Assembly: GCA_009746045.1 (NCBI GenBank)
Contig: RPFO01000412.1
Location: forward strand, 928,662-992,661
Direction of reading: 5' to 3'
Length of the DNA stretch: 64,000 nucleotides
Source: Mesostigma viride
Lineage: Eukaryota > Streptophyta > Mesostigmatophyceae > Mesostigmatales > Mesostigmataceae
Below, piece by piece: positions 38,279 to 47,494 of this stretch. A program made the position numbers and the translations under genes. Every line of letters starts with the position of its first letter. The first letter of the stretch is position 1. The notes under the pieces were generated by a model. That model ran no database searches, was not told the origin of the DNA, and saw nothing but the letters and a program-made list of their open reading frames with translations.

Positions 38279-39240
38279 CAGCACACCACCTCCACCACCT
38301 CCGCCGTTGCAGCACAGCTCCAGCGGCAGACGCTCGACCTCCGCGAGGAGGCCGAGCTCGCCAAGCGCAGCCTTAACGTCATTGTCAAGAATCTCAAGAT
38401 GGAGGAAGGTGAGAACTCCGAGAAGCTTGCGCGTGCTTTTGAGAGAGAAATCCTTGATCGCATGGGCCTTACTGGTGAGATCGAGCTGGCCGCCCACCGC
38501 CTTCCCCGCGCGCGGGGTAAGGCAGGGCCGCCCCCGCTCCTTCTCACCTTTAAGACCCCGGCGGACAAGATTTCTTTTCTCAGACGCCGCAAGCGGCTCG
38601 AGAAGACTCTCTTCACCCTTGATGACGACCTGACCCTGGCGCAGCAACAACGGCGACGGGAGCTATGGCCGACCTACCTCCAGCTCCGGCAGACCAAGGC
38701 GGGGCAGCCGGTGTACTGGAAGGGGGCGGCCATCTACGTCGGCCACAAGCCCTGGCAGGCGACCCCCGCGGCCCCAGCGACTCCAGGCGCCCCAGCTTAG
38801 GGGAATACAGCAGTAGTAGTGTAGAATAGATAGACCGTGGCCATGTACATGTACGCCTCCTAGAGGCCCTATCCCATGCAGCTAAGCCACGCGCTTTATT
38901 TAATCATGTACATGTGTGCCTATGATGAGCCACACTCCAGATGATGCCTAGCCTTATTTAGTTATGTTGTGCCCATGCAGGGAGTAACTCTCTGCTGAGA
39001 CGCCATGCCCTAGCTTTTTGTATAGCTATGCTGATCTTCCCCCCCATGACAGGCTCCCCCTTCGCTGGGCATAGCTTGAAGATCATGGGGATGCACGTGC
39101 CCTGGTGCACCTAGAGCAAGGGTCCTTTACATCCCCACCCTTGCAGGAAGTAGCTTAGGATGTATGATAGGCCATATGCCCCCTCTCAAGGGCTATGTGC
39201 TACATATACTCCCAACGGAGTTATGTTACAATTCAATTCA
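38279..39240 (+). mobile_element. ORF1-only non-LTR retroelement inserted in a GATA array
   Basis: It has a 5'-truncated ORF1 (to 38800) and a ~440-bp 3' UTR ending ctcccaacggagttatgtta, followed by a ttcaattcaattcaa tail. GATA arrays flank it on both sides. Its terminal 3' sequence resembles the ends of the RT-encoding LINE family A (ctcccaacggagtcatgtta). This fits mobilisation in trans by that LINE, as HAL1 relates to L1 in mammals (inference). Confidence 0.7.
38297..38800 (+). CDS. L1-type ORF1p (RNA-binding) protein, N-terminally truncated
   Basis: The frame reads through RQTLDLREEAELAKRSLNVI, then EREILDRMGLTGEIEL, then LLLTFKTPADKISFLRRRK, then DLTLAQQQRRRELWPTYLQL and KAGQPVYWKGAAIYVG, ending at TAG 38800. 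This order matches plant and algal L1-like ORF1 proteins: helix, an RRM-like LLLTFKT…KISFLR segment, then an 'LT-QQ-RRRELWP…YWKG-I' C-terminal domain. Only about 170 residues remain; the coiled-coil N-terminus is lost into the GATA array. Its role is to coat element RNA in the RNP. The first ATG is at 38399, but upstream codons continue the homology. Confidence 0.7.
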   Translation, partial: TSAVAAQLQRQTLDLREEAELAKRSLNVIVKNLKMEEGENSEKLARAFEREILDRMGLTGEIELAAHRLPRARGKAGPPPLLLTFKTPADKISFLRRRKRLEKTLFTLDDDLTLAQQQRRRELWPTYLQLRQTKAGQPVYWKGAAIYVGHKPWQATPAAPATPGAPA

Positions 39241-39572
<332 letters not shown>

Positions 39573-39574
<2 letters not shown>

Positions 39575-39792
39575 GGATGGATGGGTGGGTGGGTGGGTGG
39601 GTGGGTGGGTGGGTGGGTGGGTGGGTGGGTGGGTGGGTGGGTGGGTGGGTGGGTGGGTGGGTGGGGGTGGGTGGGTGGGTGGGTGGGTGGGTGGGTGGGT
39701 GGGTGGGTGGGTGGGTGGGTGGGTGGGTGGCTGGGTGGGTGGCTGGGTGGGTGGCTGGGTGGGTGGCTGGGTGGGTGGGTGGATGGATAGAT
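39573..39792. repeat. (GGGT)n / (GGCT) microsatellite
   Basis: gatggatgg passes into gggt repeats with four ggct variants at 39730-39770, then back to gata. Confidence 0.97.
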
Positions 39793-39811
39793 AGATAGAA
39801 AAGAGAGGGGG

Positions 39812-40550
39812 GTAAGGTGGAGGATCAGCTGCTGGCCGACCTCATGATCCCAGCTCAGTTCGAAAACAGCGCAATATTCCTCCCTATCTTTATTCTGATT
39901 TGGCACGCCGCAAAGGTGAAAACCATTTGCGTTCAGTGCCGGTACGTCCGCGGAAAACGCGGAAAAACGCGATCTGCAAATGAATCCAGGCCGGAATCGA
40001 ACTGGGGACCTCTCGCACCAATTTTGCTCACTATAGGACGGATGTCTCCGGATCCTAGGGCATCGCCAACTGACACCTACAGTCATCCGCAAAAGTTCTC
40101 CTTTCCGGGGAGTGATGCAAGCCTTTCGGATTTGGTACTAGTAGATAAATCATTCGAGATCTGTGTGTAGGAGTACTACACACGTGTCTGCACTCGAGAC
40201 TTGTTCAGTCTCGAACCGTGAGACGGGCTGAACACGGCTGGAACCTTCTTGAGAAGGGAGCGTAGCCGGTACTATCGAAATCAGCCAAGCGTATATTCTG
40301 ATTTGGCACGCCGCAAAGGCTCCCTATCTTTATAGCTTGGACTGCTGTGCAGAACAAGAAGAGGGGGCAGACCACTGTCCCTAGGCCCACACGCCAGGCC
40401 CCGCACCCCCCCCCCCAGGAGGAAGGGGCGCTTTGCTGAGTAGAGTGGCTAGCTAGGATTTTTGTCGATTAGTTTAGAGTTAGCTTAGTTAGGTTCGCGC
40501 GGCTTCGCCCACCCCCATCCATCAGCAAGGGAATACGTGCTACATGATTT
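39812..40550 (+). mobile_element. LINE family A 3' end, split by a SINE-like insertion
   Basis: The left part (39831-39893) starts at gatcagctgctggccgacct, exactly where the 12.66-kb copy starts. The right part (40334-40550) continues tggactgctgtgcagaacaa to the 3' UTR (acatgatttcc). The split falls within 'ctccctatctttat', which is duplicated. Confidence 0.85.
39894..40319 (-). mobile_element. SINE-like insertion, 426 bp, with 14-bp target-site duplication
   Basis: It is flanked by ctccctatctttat at 39880-39893 and 40320-40333. A 24-bp direct repeat (tctgatttggcacgccgcaa…) sits at both ends. On the minus strand an internal stretch (40055-39990) reads tatagtgagcaaaattggtg…gttcgattccgg. This resembles the A box and B box (GTTCRANNC) of a tRNA with ~8 nt missing between them, so RNA polymerase III transcription is plausible. 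No coding frame. Confidence 0.6.
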
Positions 40551-41180
40551 CCTTTAGGCACAGGCGCCTGGACTGGGCCTAGCCGGGCACCTGGCCCGCA
40601 CAGATCAGGTAGACACATCAGATAGACTAGCTGGCACCAAGCCCGCCCAGCCTGGGCGATATGTCCTCACCTGGCGTGCCCCAGGCCGCGCGCGGCAGGG
40701 CCGCCACCCGTGGACTTTTCGTGATAGACTCGGCATGGACATGTGCTACACTAGACATATGACGGGCTCACACCCGGGCAGCCTCCTGGTTTGTCTGTAA
40801 TATGGAGGCAGATGGTGCGCAAGGATAGATGGCATGCAAGAAGTAGTGGTGAACGAGACCACCCCCAAGTCTGTGGGGGCTCCGCGTGTGACCGCATATG
40901 GCATTCATAGCGATTCAGGCCGCGGTGCCCACAACCCTGTAACTAGGACCTAGATGAATTAAATTAAATTAAAATATGACTCCGTTGGGAGATCATGTAG
41001 CACATATTCCCGTGGATGGATTAATTAATTTATTTATTTATACTGACACGTGGATGGATGGAGGGGGGAAAAAGCCGCGAAACCTAGATAGCTTACACCA
41101 TCCATTCCATTCCATGTATGTTCCCGGTCCCACGGCTGAGGACTTATGCTCATGTGACGCAGTCACGTGTCTATTAATTC
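40551..41180 (+). mobile_element. LINE family B 3' end (ORF2 C-terminus), with nested insertion
   Basis: The frame fragments LGHLARTDQVDT, GRYVLTWRAPGRARQGRHPW and FRDRLGMDMCYT parallel family A's VGHLARTSQVDT and GRHILTWPGPE. The 3' end cacgtgtctattaatt is shared with the inverted copy at 43.91-44.41 kb. 40955-41082 is a later insertion. Confidence 0.75.
40955..41082 (-). mobile_element. Short family A 3'-end insertion nested in family B
   Basis: acctagat flanks it on both sides (40946-40953 and about 41082-41089). The uninterrupted copy near 44020 has the site once (rev. comp. aggacctagatagctt). On minus the insert ends tgctacatgatctcccaacg…tcatattttaatttaattt, a family A tail. Confidence 0.65.
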
Positions 41181-41603
41181 CTTAATTCCTTAATTCCTTA
41201 ATTCCTTAATTCCTTAATTCCTTAATTCCTTAATTCCTTAATTCCTTAATTCCTTAATTCCTTAATTAATTAATTCATTCATTCATTCATTCATTCATTC
41301 ATTCATTCATTCATTCATTCATTCATTCATTCATTCATTCATTCATTCATTCATTCATTCATTCATTCATTCATTCATTCATTCATTCATTCATTCATTC
41401 ATTCATTCATTCATTCATTCATTCATTCATTCATTCATTCATTCATTCATTCATTCATTCATTCATTCATTCATTCATTCATTCATTCATTCATTCATTC
41501 ATTCATTCATTCATTCATTCATTCATTCATTCATTCATTCATTCATTCATTCATTCATTCATTCATTCATTCATTCATTCATTCATTCATTCATTCATTC
41601 ATT
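41172..41603. repeat. (CTTAATTC)n passing into (ATTC)n
   Basis: About ten ccttaatt octamers, then ~83 attc tetramers, starting directly at the 3' end of LINE family B (tctattaattcc). Confidence 0.97.
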
Positions 41604-41869
41604 TTAATTAATTCATAAATGATTTCCCAATGGAGTCATGTTATAAGTCGATTCGATCAATTTAACGCTAAGACTGACTACTGGGATGACCTAGACGGTG
41701 GGGCCAAAAACATCTTGCTTGATCAGGGTGTGTGTTTCGAGCGGCTAGCTGGCCATGCAGGAGTGTCTAGTGGTGAGCACCATTGCTGCGATCGCTCTCC
41801 CACCATTTACGAGGAAATACCCGCAAATGGAAAACCACTGAAAAGGTCTAACTAGTCAGTCATTACATT

Positions 41870-42497
41870 AAAAAATTGAATTATAACATGCCTCCGTGGG
41901 GAGATCATGTAGCACATATTCCTTGATGGATGGGTGGAGTGGAGGAAGCCGCGTAATCGAACTAACCTAACTCTAAGCTATATCTAGTAGTCTAGAAAAT
42001 CCTAACTACAGTACTCATCAAAACGCCTCCTCCTCTTGGGGGGAGGTGGCTTGCCCACAGGGGCTGGCGTGTGAGCCGGCTTGACAATCTTCTTCCACCG
42101 CGTCTTGTTCTCGGCATGGCAGTCCAAAGAAAGGGAGAGAGAGTGGATGCGGTGTTCAAACTGGGCTGGGACCACTAGGTCGGCCAGCAACATCTGGGTG
42201 TAGTTGGTGGCATGTTTCCCTACCCTGATTGGAATGTCCTTGGGGCCAGGCCAGGTCAAAATTTTTCGCCCTGGCTGGCCAAGCCGCTGGGGGCCGGCGG
42301 CCAGACCAAGGGCGGTGTCGACCTGGCTGGTGCAAGCAAGATGTCCTACAAATGCTATCCTACGCTGCCTAATCTCGTCCAAAATACGAGGCATACCCTG
42401 ATACCAAGACTCTAATGACCTACGCTTGGAAAACCCTACGTCCAGTGACCTGTCGGAGCATCCTGTAAAACGTGCCGTCTAAAGCTTAGCTGCCAGT
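41870..42497 (-). mobile_element. LINE family A 3' end, open C-terminal frame
   Basis: A 130-codon minus frame (42394-42002) reads RRIAFVGHLACTSQVDTALG…GRKILTWPGPKDIP…NYTQMLLADLVVPAQFEHRI…KPPPPKRRRRFDE. The 3' UTR runs down to the ttataattcaatttttt tail at 41875. It is truncated at 42497 where family D DNA starts. Confidence 0.85.
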
Positions 42498-42892
42498 CAC
42501 GTGGCCCCCCCGCGGGACTGCGACCAGCTCAGCCTGGCCGGCAGCCCGGCACCCCCTGACGTGGGCCGGGCCCCGTGATGTTAGACGCCGCAAGGCCCGC
42601 ACGTACCTTCAAAGAACAGCTAGTAGAGGACATGGGGGGCCTAGGCCTCTCCGTGATTTGGAAGAACTTCTTAGATGATGGACAAGGCCAAGTGGGCCCA
42701 GGTCGTAATAGAGGACAACGAGCCCCTCCCTGTGGGGAAGCGCCCGCGTGTGCAAATCCGCGGGCGGCACGCCAGACAGCTCCCCTAGGGTAGCATGATG
42801 CTGCTTAGATAATAGATGTTGTAGTTAGTGATCAATGCTAGTAGATAGATGTTGTAGGTAGATTAGACCGGTAGGACTGTTTGCACCCACCC
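42498..42892 (+). mobile_element. 3' end of a further LINE family (D)
   Basis: 42688-42789 encodes DKAKWAQVVIEDNEPLPVGK…RHARQLP-stop, which parallels the DKTRWKKIVKAHTPDPVGK C-terminus of family A. The 3' end is acccacccatccatccatc, directly abutting the next LINE. Confidence 0.6.
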
Positions 42893-44770
42893 ATCCATCC
42901 ATCTTTGTTGACTATATCAAGGCCTTTGACACGGTTCTCTGGGACTCAGGCTCTATGGGCCATCCTAGCTCTGGATCGGGTACCACCTGCGTTTATTGCT
43001 GCCATTCGCCGACTGTATGAGGGCTCACAGGCAGTAGTGCGGACTGCGGAAGGCACCACCCCACCATTCCCCCTTCACCACGGGGTGTGGCAAGGTCGTG
43101 TCCTGTCCCCATACCTGTTCATTATTGTCGTGGATCACGTCATGCGCGCTTTACTGCTCTTAAGCTGGGTCTCGAGCCAGGCTTGGACATCCTTAACGTG
43201 AAAGAGCACGGCGGGGTTAGACCTGGTTACCGCCTTGCCGACCTGATTTATGCGGATGACACCACCCTCATCGAGAGCCCCGAGGAGCACATTCAGACCT
43301 GGCTGGACTGCCTGCGGGGCCTGGAGGCGCGGGCGGTGGGGTTGGAGATTAGTGTCAAAACCGAGGCGATGGTGATTGGGGCCTCCAGTAAACCACCGCT
43401 GCCGCGCCTGCTCGACGGGACGGAGGTCCCATTCCGCGACCGCTTCAAGCTGTTGGGGAGCTGGCTTCCTGACACTGCCGACGATGTGGACACCCGCATC
43501 GGCCTGTCCTGGGCCAAGCTCCGTTCGCTCAACACCTACTGGCGCTCGAAGGGCCTGGGCGAGCACCGCAAGCGCATGCTCTTCAAGGTCCTCGTCCTCA
43601 CGGTGCTCTCGTATGGCGCCGAGGCGTGGACACTCGATCACACCCAAACTGGCAGCTAGGCTAGACGGCACGGTTTACAGGATGCTCCGACAGGTCCTTA
43701 ACGTAGGTTTTTCAGAGCGTCCGTCATCAGAGTCTTTGTATCATGGCATGCCTCGTATTTCGGACGAGATTAGGCACCGTAGGATAGCATTTGCAGGACA
43801 CCTTGCTCGCACCAGCCAGGTCGACACCGCCCTTGGTCTGGCCGGCCCCCAGCGGCTTGGCCAGCCAGGGCACCACATTCTGACCTGGCCTGGCCCCGAG
43901 GGCACTCCCAAATTATTTAATTAATTAATTAATAGACACGTGACTGCGTCACGTGAGCATAAGTCCTCAGTGGGAGGGGAACATGGGATGGAATGGATGG
44001 TATAAGCTATCTAGGTCCTAGTTACAGGGGTGTGGGCACCGCGGCCCGAATCGCTATGAATGCCATACTTGGTCACACGCGGAGCCCCCACAGGCTTGGG
44101 GGTGGTCTCCTTCATCACTACTTGCCATCTATCCTTGCGCACCATCTGCCTCCATATTACAGACAAACCAGGAGGCTGCCCGGGGGTGAGCCCGTCACGT
44201 ATAGTGTAGCACATGTCCATGCCGAGTCTATCACGAAAAGTCCACGGGTGGCGGCCCTGCCGCGCGCGGCCGGGGGCACGCCAGGTGAGGACATATCGCC
44301 CAGGCTGGGCGGGCGTGGTGCCAGCTAGTCCAGCTGATGTATCTACCTGATCTGTGCGGGCCAGGTGCCCGGCTAGGCCCAGGCGCCTGTGCTTGACGAT
44401 CCGGGGTAGGGCACTCCCAAAAGGGTAGGGAAACCTGTCACGAACTACACCCAGATGTTGCTGGACGACCTAGTGGTCCCAGCCCAGTTTGAGTACCGCA
44501 TCCACTCTCTCTCCCGTCTTTGGACTGCCATGCAGGACAAGACGCGGTGGAAGAAGATTGTCAAGGCGCACACGCCCGACCCTGTGGGCAAGCCCCCTCC
44601 CCCCAAGCGGAGAAGGCGTTTTGATGAGTAGTGTAGTGAGGATTTTTTCTAGACTAGATAGCTTAGAGTTAGGATAGTTCGATTACGCGGCTTCCTCCAC
44701 CCCATCCATCATATGGAATATGTGCTACATGATCTCCCCACGGAGGCATGTTGAATTGAATTGCATTGAA
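42893..44770 (+). mobile_element. LINE family A with reverse-transcriptase core, frameshifted and interrupted
   Basis: The RT blocks are in order: FVDYIKAFDT (42903), PFPLHHGVWQG…LSPYLF (43065-43125), GYRLADLIYADDTTLIESPE with the catalytic YADD (43220-43280), KTEAMVIGAS, FRDRFKLLGSW, then RRIAFAGHLARTSQVDTALG. At 43913 a 496-bp family B copy interrupts it. The frame resumes at 44422 (KRVGKPVTNYTQMLLDDLVV…KPPPPKRRRRFDE-stop at 44630) and the 3' UTR runs to 44760 (tgaattgaattgcattgaat). Frameshifts near 42955, 43130 and 43640 make it inactive. Confidence 0.9.
43913..44408 (-). mobile_element. LINE family B copy inserted in family A, 13-bp target-site duplication
   Basis: gggcactcccaaa is present at 43900-43912 and 44409-44421. 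On minus it encodes LGMDMCYTIRDGLTPGQPPG…KDRWQVVMKETTPKPVGAPR, stop at 44011, and ends in a taattaattaattaaataa tail next to the left duplication. Confidence 0.85.
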
Positions 44771-44925
44771 TTGTAACATAACTCCGTTGGGAGTATATGT
44801 AGCACATAGCCCAGAGAAGGGGCATATGGCCTATCATACATTCTAAGCTACTTCCTGCAAGGGTGGGAATGTAAACAACACTTGCTCTAGGTGCACTAGG
44901 GCACCTGCACCACCCAGAGTGCGGA
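44762..44925 (-). mobile_element. 5'-truncated 3' UTR of the ORF1-only family
   Basis: On minus: cacctagagcaagtgttg, cccacccttgcaggaagtag, gccatatgcccc…gctatgtgctacatatactc and ccaacggagttatgttac, as at 39.11-39.24 kb. It abuts the family A tail at 44760 and is followed by another LINE tail (ggaggcatgttataattcat) at 44925-44955. Confidence 0.75.
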
Positions 44926-45014
44926 GGCATGTTATAATTCATTTAATTTAATTTTAATCCATCCATCGGGGTTAATGCTCCGTGACTCCCCAACCGGAGC
45001 ACGAGTCTAATTAA

Positions 45015-45790
45015 TTAATTAATCAGCTGCCAGTGTTTCCGTGAGTGTCCACGCCTCGGCGCCATACGTGAGCACCATGAGGACGAGGACCTTGAAGAGC
45101 ATGCGCTTGTGGTGCTTGCCCAGGCCCTTCGAGCGCCAGTATGTGTTGAGCAAACGGAGCCTGGCCCAGGACAGGCCGATGCGGATGTCCACATCGTCGG
45201 TGGTGTCACGGAGCATGCTCCCCAACAGTTTGAAGCGATCACGGAACGGAACCTCCGTCCCGTCGAGCAGGCGCGGCAGCGGTAGGCTACTGGAGGCCCC
45301 AATCACCATCGCCTCAGTTTTGACACTAATCTCCAACCCCACCGCCCTCGCCTCCAGGCCCAGTGCAGTCCAGCCAGGTCTGAATGTGCTCGGGGCGCGC
45401 GATGAGGGTGGTGTCGTCCGCATAAATCAGGTCGGCCAGCTAGGCGGTAGCCAGTGCTAACCCCGCCGTGCGATCGCGCTCGCTAATTAAGGATGTCCAA
45501 GCCGGGCTCGAACCCCTTAAGAGCAGTAAAGCGCGCAGGTGCCCGGCGCATGACGTGATCCACGACAATAATGAACAGGTATGGGGACAGGACACAACCT
45601 TGCCACACCCCGTGGTGAAGGGGGAATGGTGGGGTGGTGCCTTCCGCAGTCCGCACTACTGCCTGTGAGCCCTCATACAGGCGACGAATGGCAGCAATAA
45701 ACGCTGGTGGCACCCGATCCAGAGCTGGGATGGCCCAAAGAGCCTCCCATGCAGAGGACCGTGTCAAAGGCCTTGATAAGGATAGCTATA
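45015..45790 (-). mobile_element. LINE family A internal fragment with RT motifs
   Basis: 45767-45483 gives ALDRVPPAFIAAIRRLYEGS and HHGVWQGCVLSPYLFIIVVD. A frameshifted stretch covers the lost YADD block (rev. comp. of ggtgtcgtccgcat at 45410-45423). 45400-45019 gives KTEAMVIGASSSLPLPRLLD…FKVLVLMVLTYGAEAW. It has no 3' end, so it is an internal fragment. Confidence 0.85.
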
Positions 45791-47051
45791 TTATGGGATC
45801 TAGAAGGCCTAGTGTTGAGGGGGGAAAGATAATTTATATACTTGTGCCCGACCCGCTGGGAGAATCACGGCCGGGTACAAACTACAGGTACTTTCCATCC
45901 ATGCATTGATCGATACACAAGATCGAGGAAAAAAGCTGGCATATGGGGACTTCTGCTTATCAGTCCTCATGTGCATGCACGCAAGTAGGTAGCTACCTAG
46001 ATAACATGATGATCAGTACGTTTGCCTTTATCAAAGGAACTATTCTCTATCGATATTAAACATCAACAAGACCACTTCCGCAAGGGGTGCGCGCACCGTG
46101 CACGTGAAATTTATGACCTTCCCCGTTGCGGCGCGAATTTTTTGGCGCAAAAAAATTCGGGCATGTCCCGTCCCCTTCATCAACAAGAAAATACCTCCTC
46201 TCCCATGCGCCCAGCGTCCCAAGTAATGATGCCGCCTTTTCCCTTTATTTGCCAAAGAAAAACGGATTAAACAATCCAGCGCCTCTGCTGCCCATCCGCC
46301 CATTCTGAGGACAGTGTCCATTACGAAAAGATAGATTCCCTCTCAGTGGTCACGCATGTTATGCAAATTCCTCAAAGCCGCGCAAAATGAATTGGATTGC
46401 AAGTGCCCACCACGTCAAGTATTGATAATTCCCCCGGTAAATATCCTGACGTCATGTGCATCTCTACTAGTGTAACTTGTAGTCTTGGCCAAGAGAGGCC
46501 GCGTGCCGGCAGGTGATCATGACAAAGCCGGGCACCGAAAAAAAATGCATTAGGGTGCTCGCTAAATTATGTTACATAGCCTACGTTTTCTTTCAGGCAA
46601 GCAAGTATTTGGTTACCAAAATGTTCAAGCATAGGCTACGAAGTCCGCAACGTAACAGCCGGCTACCTGTGCGTAAGACAGTAAACTTATCATAAGCCGA
46701 CCGAGTCCTGTACTTACAAATGCCTGCCGAGATGCCTACTATGCGGGTTCGGCCGGAAGCAAAACTCATGATCAAAAGGTGCCTGGCTGCCCTTAGTGGA
46801 TGCACACATGCACGACATTGCCTCACACGCCAGGCACACGCACGAAATTGAAAGATATCCATCGGCACGACGAGATCACGGGCACCGATCACGTGTCGTA
46901 AAGCCCGAACGTCCAGGCCCTTGGAGTCTACTCCAATAACTGCCAAAACCTACACGATATCTACCTACGTTAAAGACCATATTTTTGTTGAGCGATCATC
47001 TATGGTTATTAATTAACGCCACTAATAAACTAACATACGTACAAAAGTACC
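45791..47051. other. Spacer with one possible minus-strand exon
   Basis: 46948-46843 (minus) follows a tcgtgtag acceptor, reads VLAVIGVDSKGLDVRALRHV and on to MDIFQF, and has a GTGCGT donor. It is protein-like but isolated; I found no partner exons. An A/T-flanked imperfect palindrome (gaattttttggcgcaaaaaa) lies at 46136-46155. Confidence 0.3.
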
Positions 47052-47060
47052 TCTCGCCTT
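47052..47060 (+). repeat. Left 9-bp target-site duplication of the 8.6-kb element
   Basis: tctcgcctt here; tctcggctt at 55689-55697, 8 of 9 identical. Confidence 0.8.
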
Positions 47061-47270
47061 GGAAGCGCATAATTTGGCTCTGATGACACAAACTCTAGTG
47101 CGGGGGTGAGTGCGGGGTTCCGGGACACCACCGCACTAAGTCCGACGCGCCTGCCCAGGCCACGCCGCGCCGGACCGGCACACGAGTTACGCGGGAAAAA
47201 AGGGCCTGCCGCGCCAATTACTGTAGGACTTGGCTAATTTCTTTGTTGACTACAAGCGCAGTCAAGGATG
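47061..47270 (+). repeat. Left terminal inverted repeat (210 bp)
   Basis: Runs from ggaagcgcataatttgg to cgcagtcaaggatg. Its GC-rich core (tccgacgcgcctgcccaggc) contrasts with the AT-richer interior. Confidence 0.92.
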
Positions 47271-47287
47271 CAATTGGCATCATTGCA

Positions 47288-47494
47288 TTATTTTTGCCAA
47301 GGTGCTGGCAATTTACGCTTGAAGGTGGCAAAAATCTGGTTTCTTTGTGATGCAGTAGTGACTATTGCCTGGCAATTGCGCAGCCGGGAAGTTGGGCGAC
47401 GAGAATGCCATGGTTGTTCTAAAGTATAATCATCGGACCCTAATTTGTCTAAAGTAGGAGACAAACAGTCTTTGACGTCCCTGGGATCCATAGC
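47288..47494 (-). CDS. Possible small frame ending next to the left TIR
   Basis: Starts MDPRDVKDCLSPTLDKLGSD and ends FATFKRKLPAPWQK; the stop is 18 bp inside the left TIR. Upstream in the same frame lies TKCADITASRESRIFIA, and an AG acceptor (gaaagcag) precedes the ATG, so it may be a last exon. No family recognised. Confidence 0.3.
   Translation of the reverse strand, partial: AMDPRDVKDCLSPTLDKLGSDDYTLEQPWHSRRPTSRLRNCQAIVTTASQRNQIFATFKRKLPAPWQK

Noticed and set aside
39990-40090. A functional tRNA gene on the minus strand
   Set aside because: A- and B-box-like motifs are present, but the region between them is about 8 nt short and the T-stem does not pair, so it is at most a tRNA-derived SINE head.
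42893-44630. An active LINE reverse transcriptase
   Set aside because: YADD is intact, but at least three frameshifts and a 496-bp insertion break the frame.
46132-46160. Imperfect palindrome gaattttttggcgcaaaaaa as a terminator or origin
   Set aside because: Isolated in unannotated spacer of a nuclear genome, with no supporting context.
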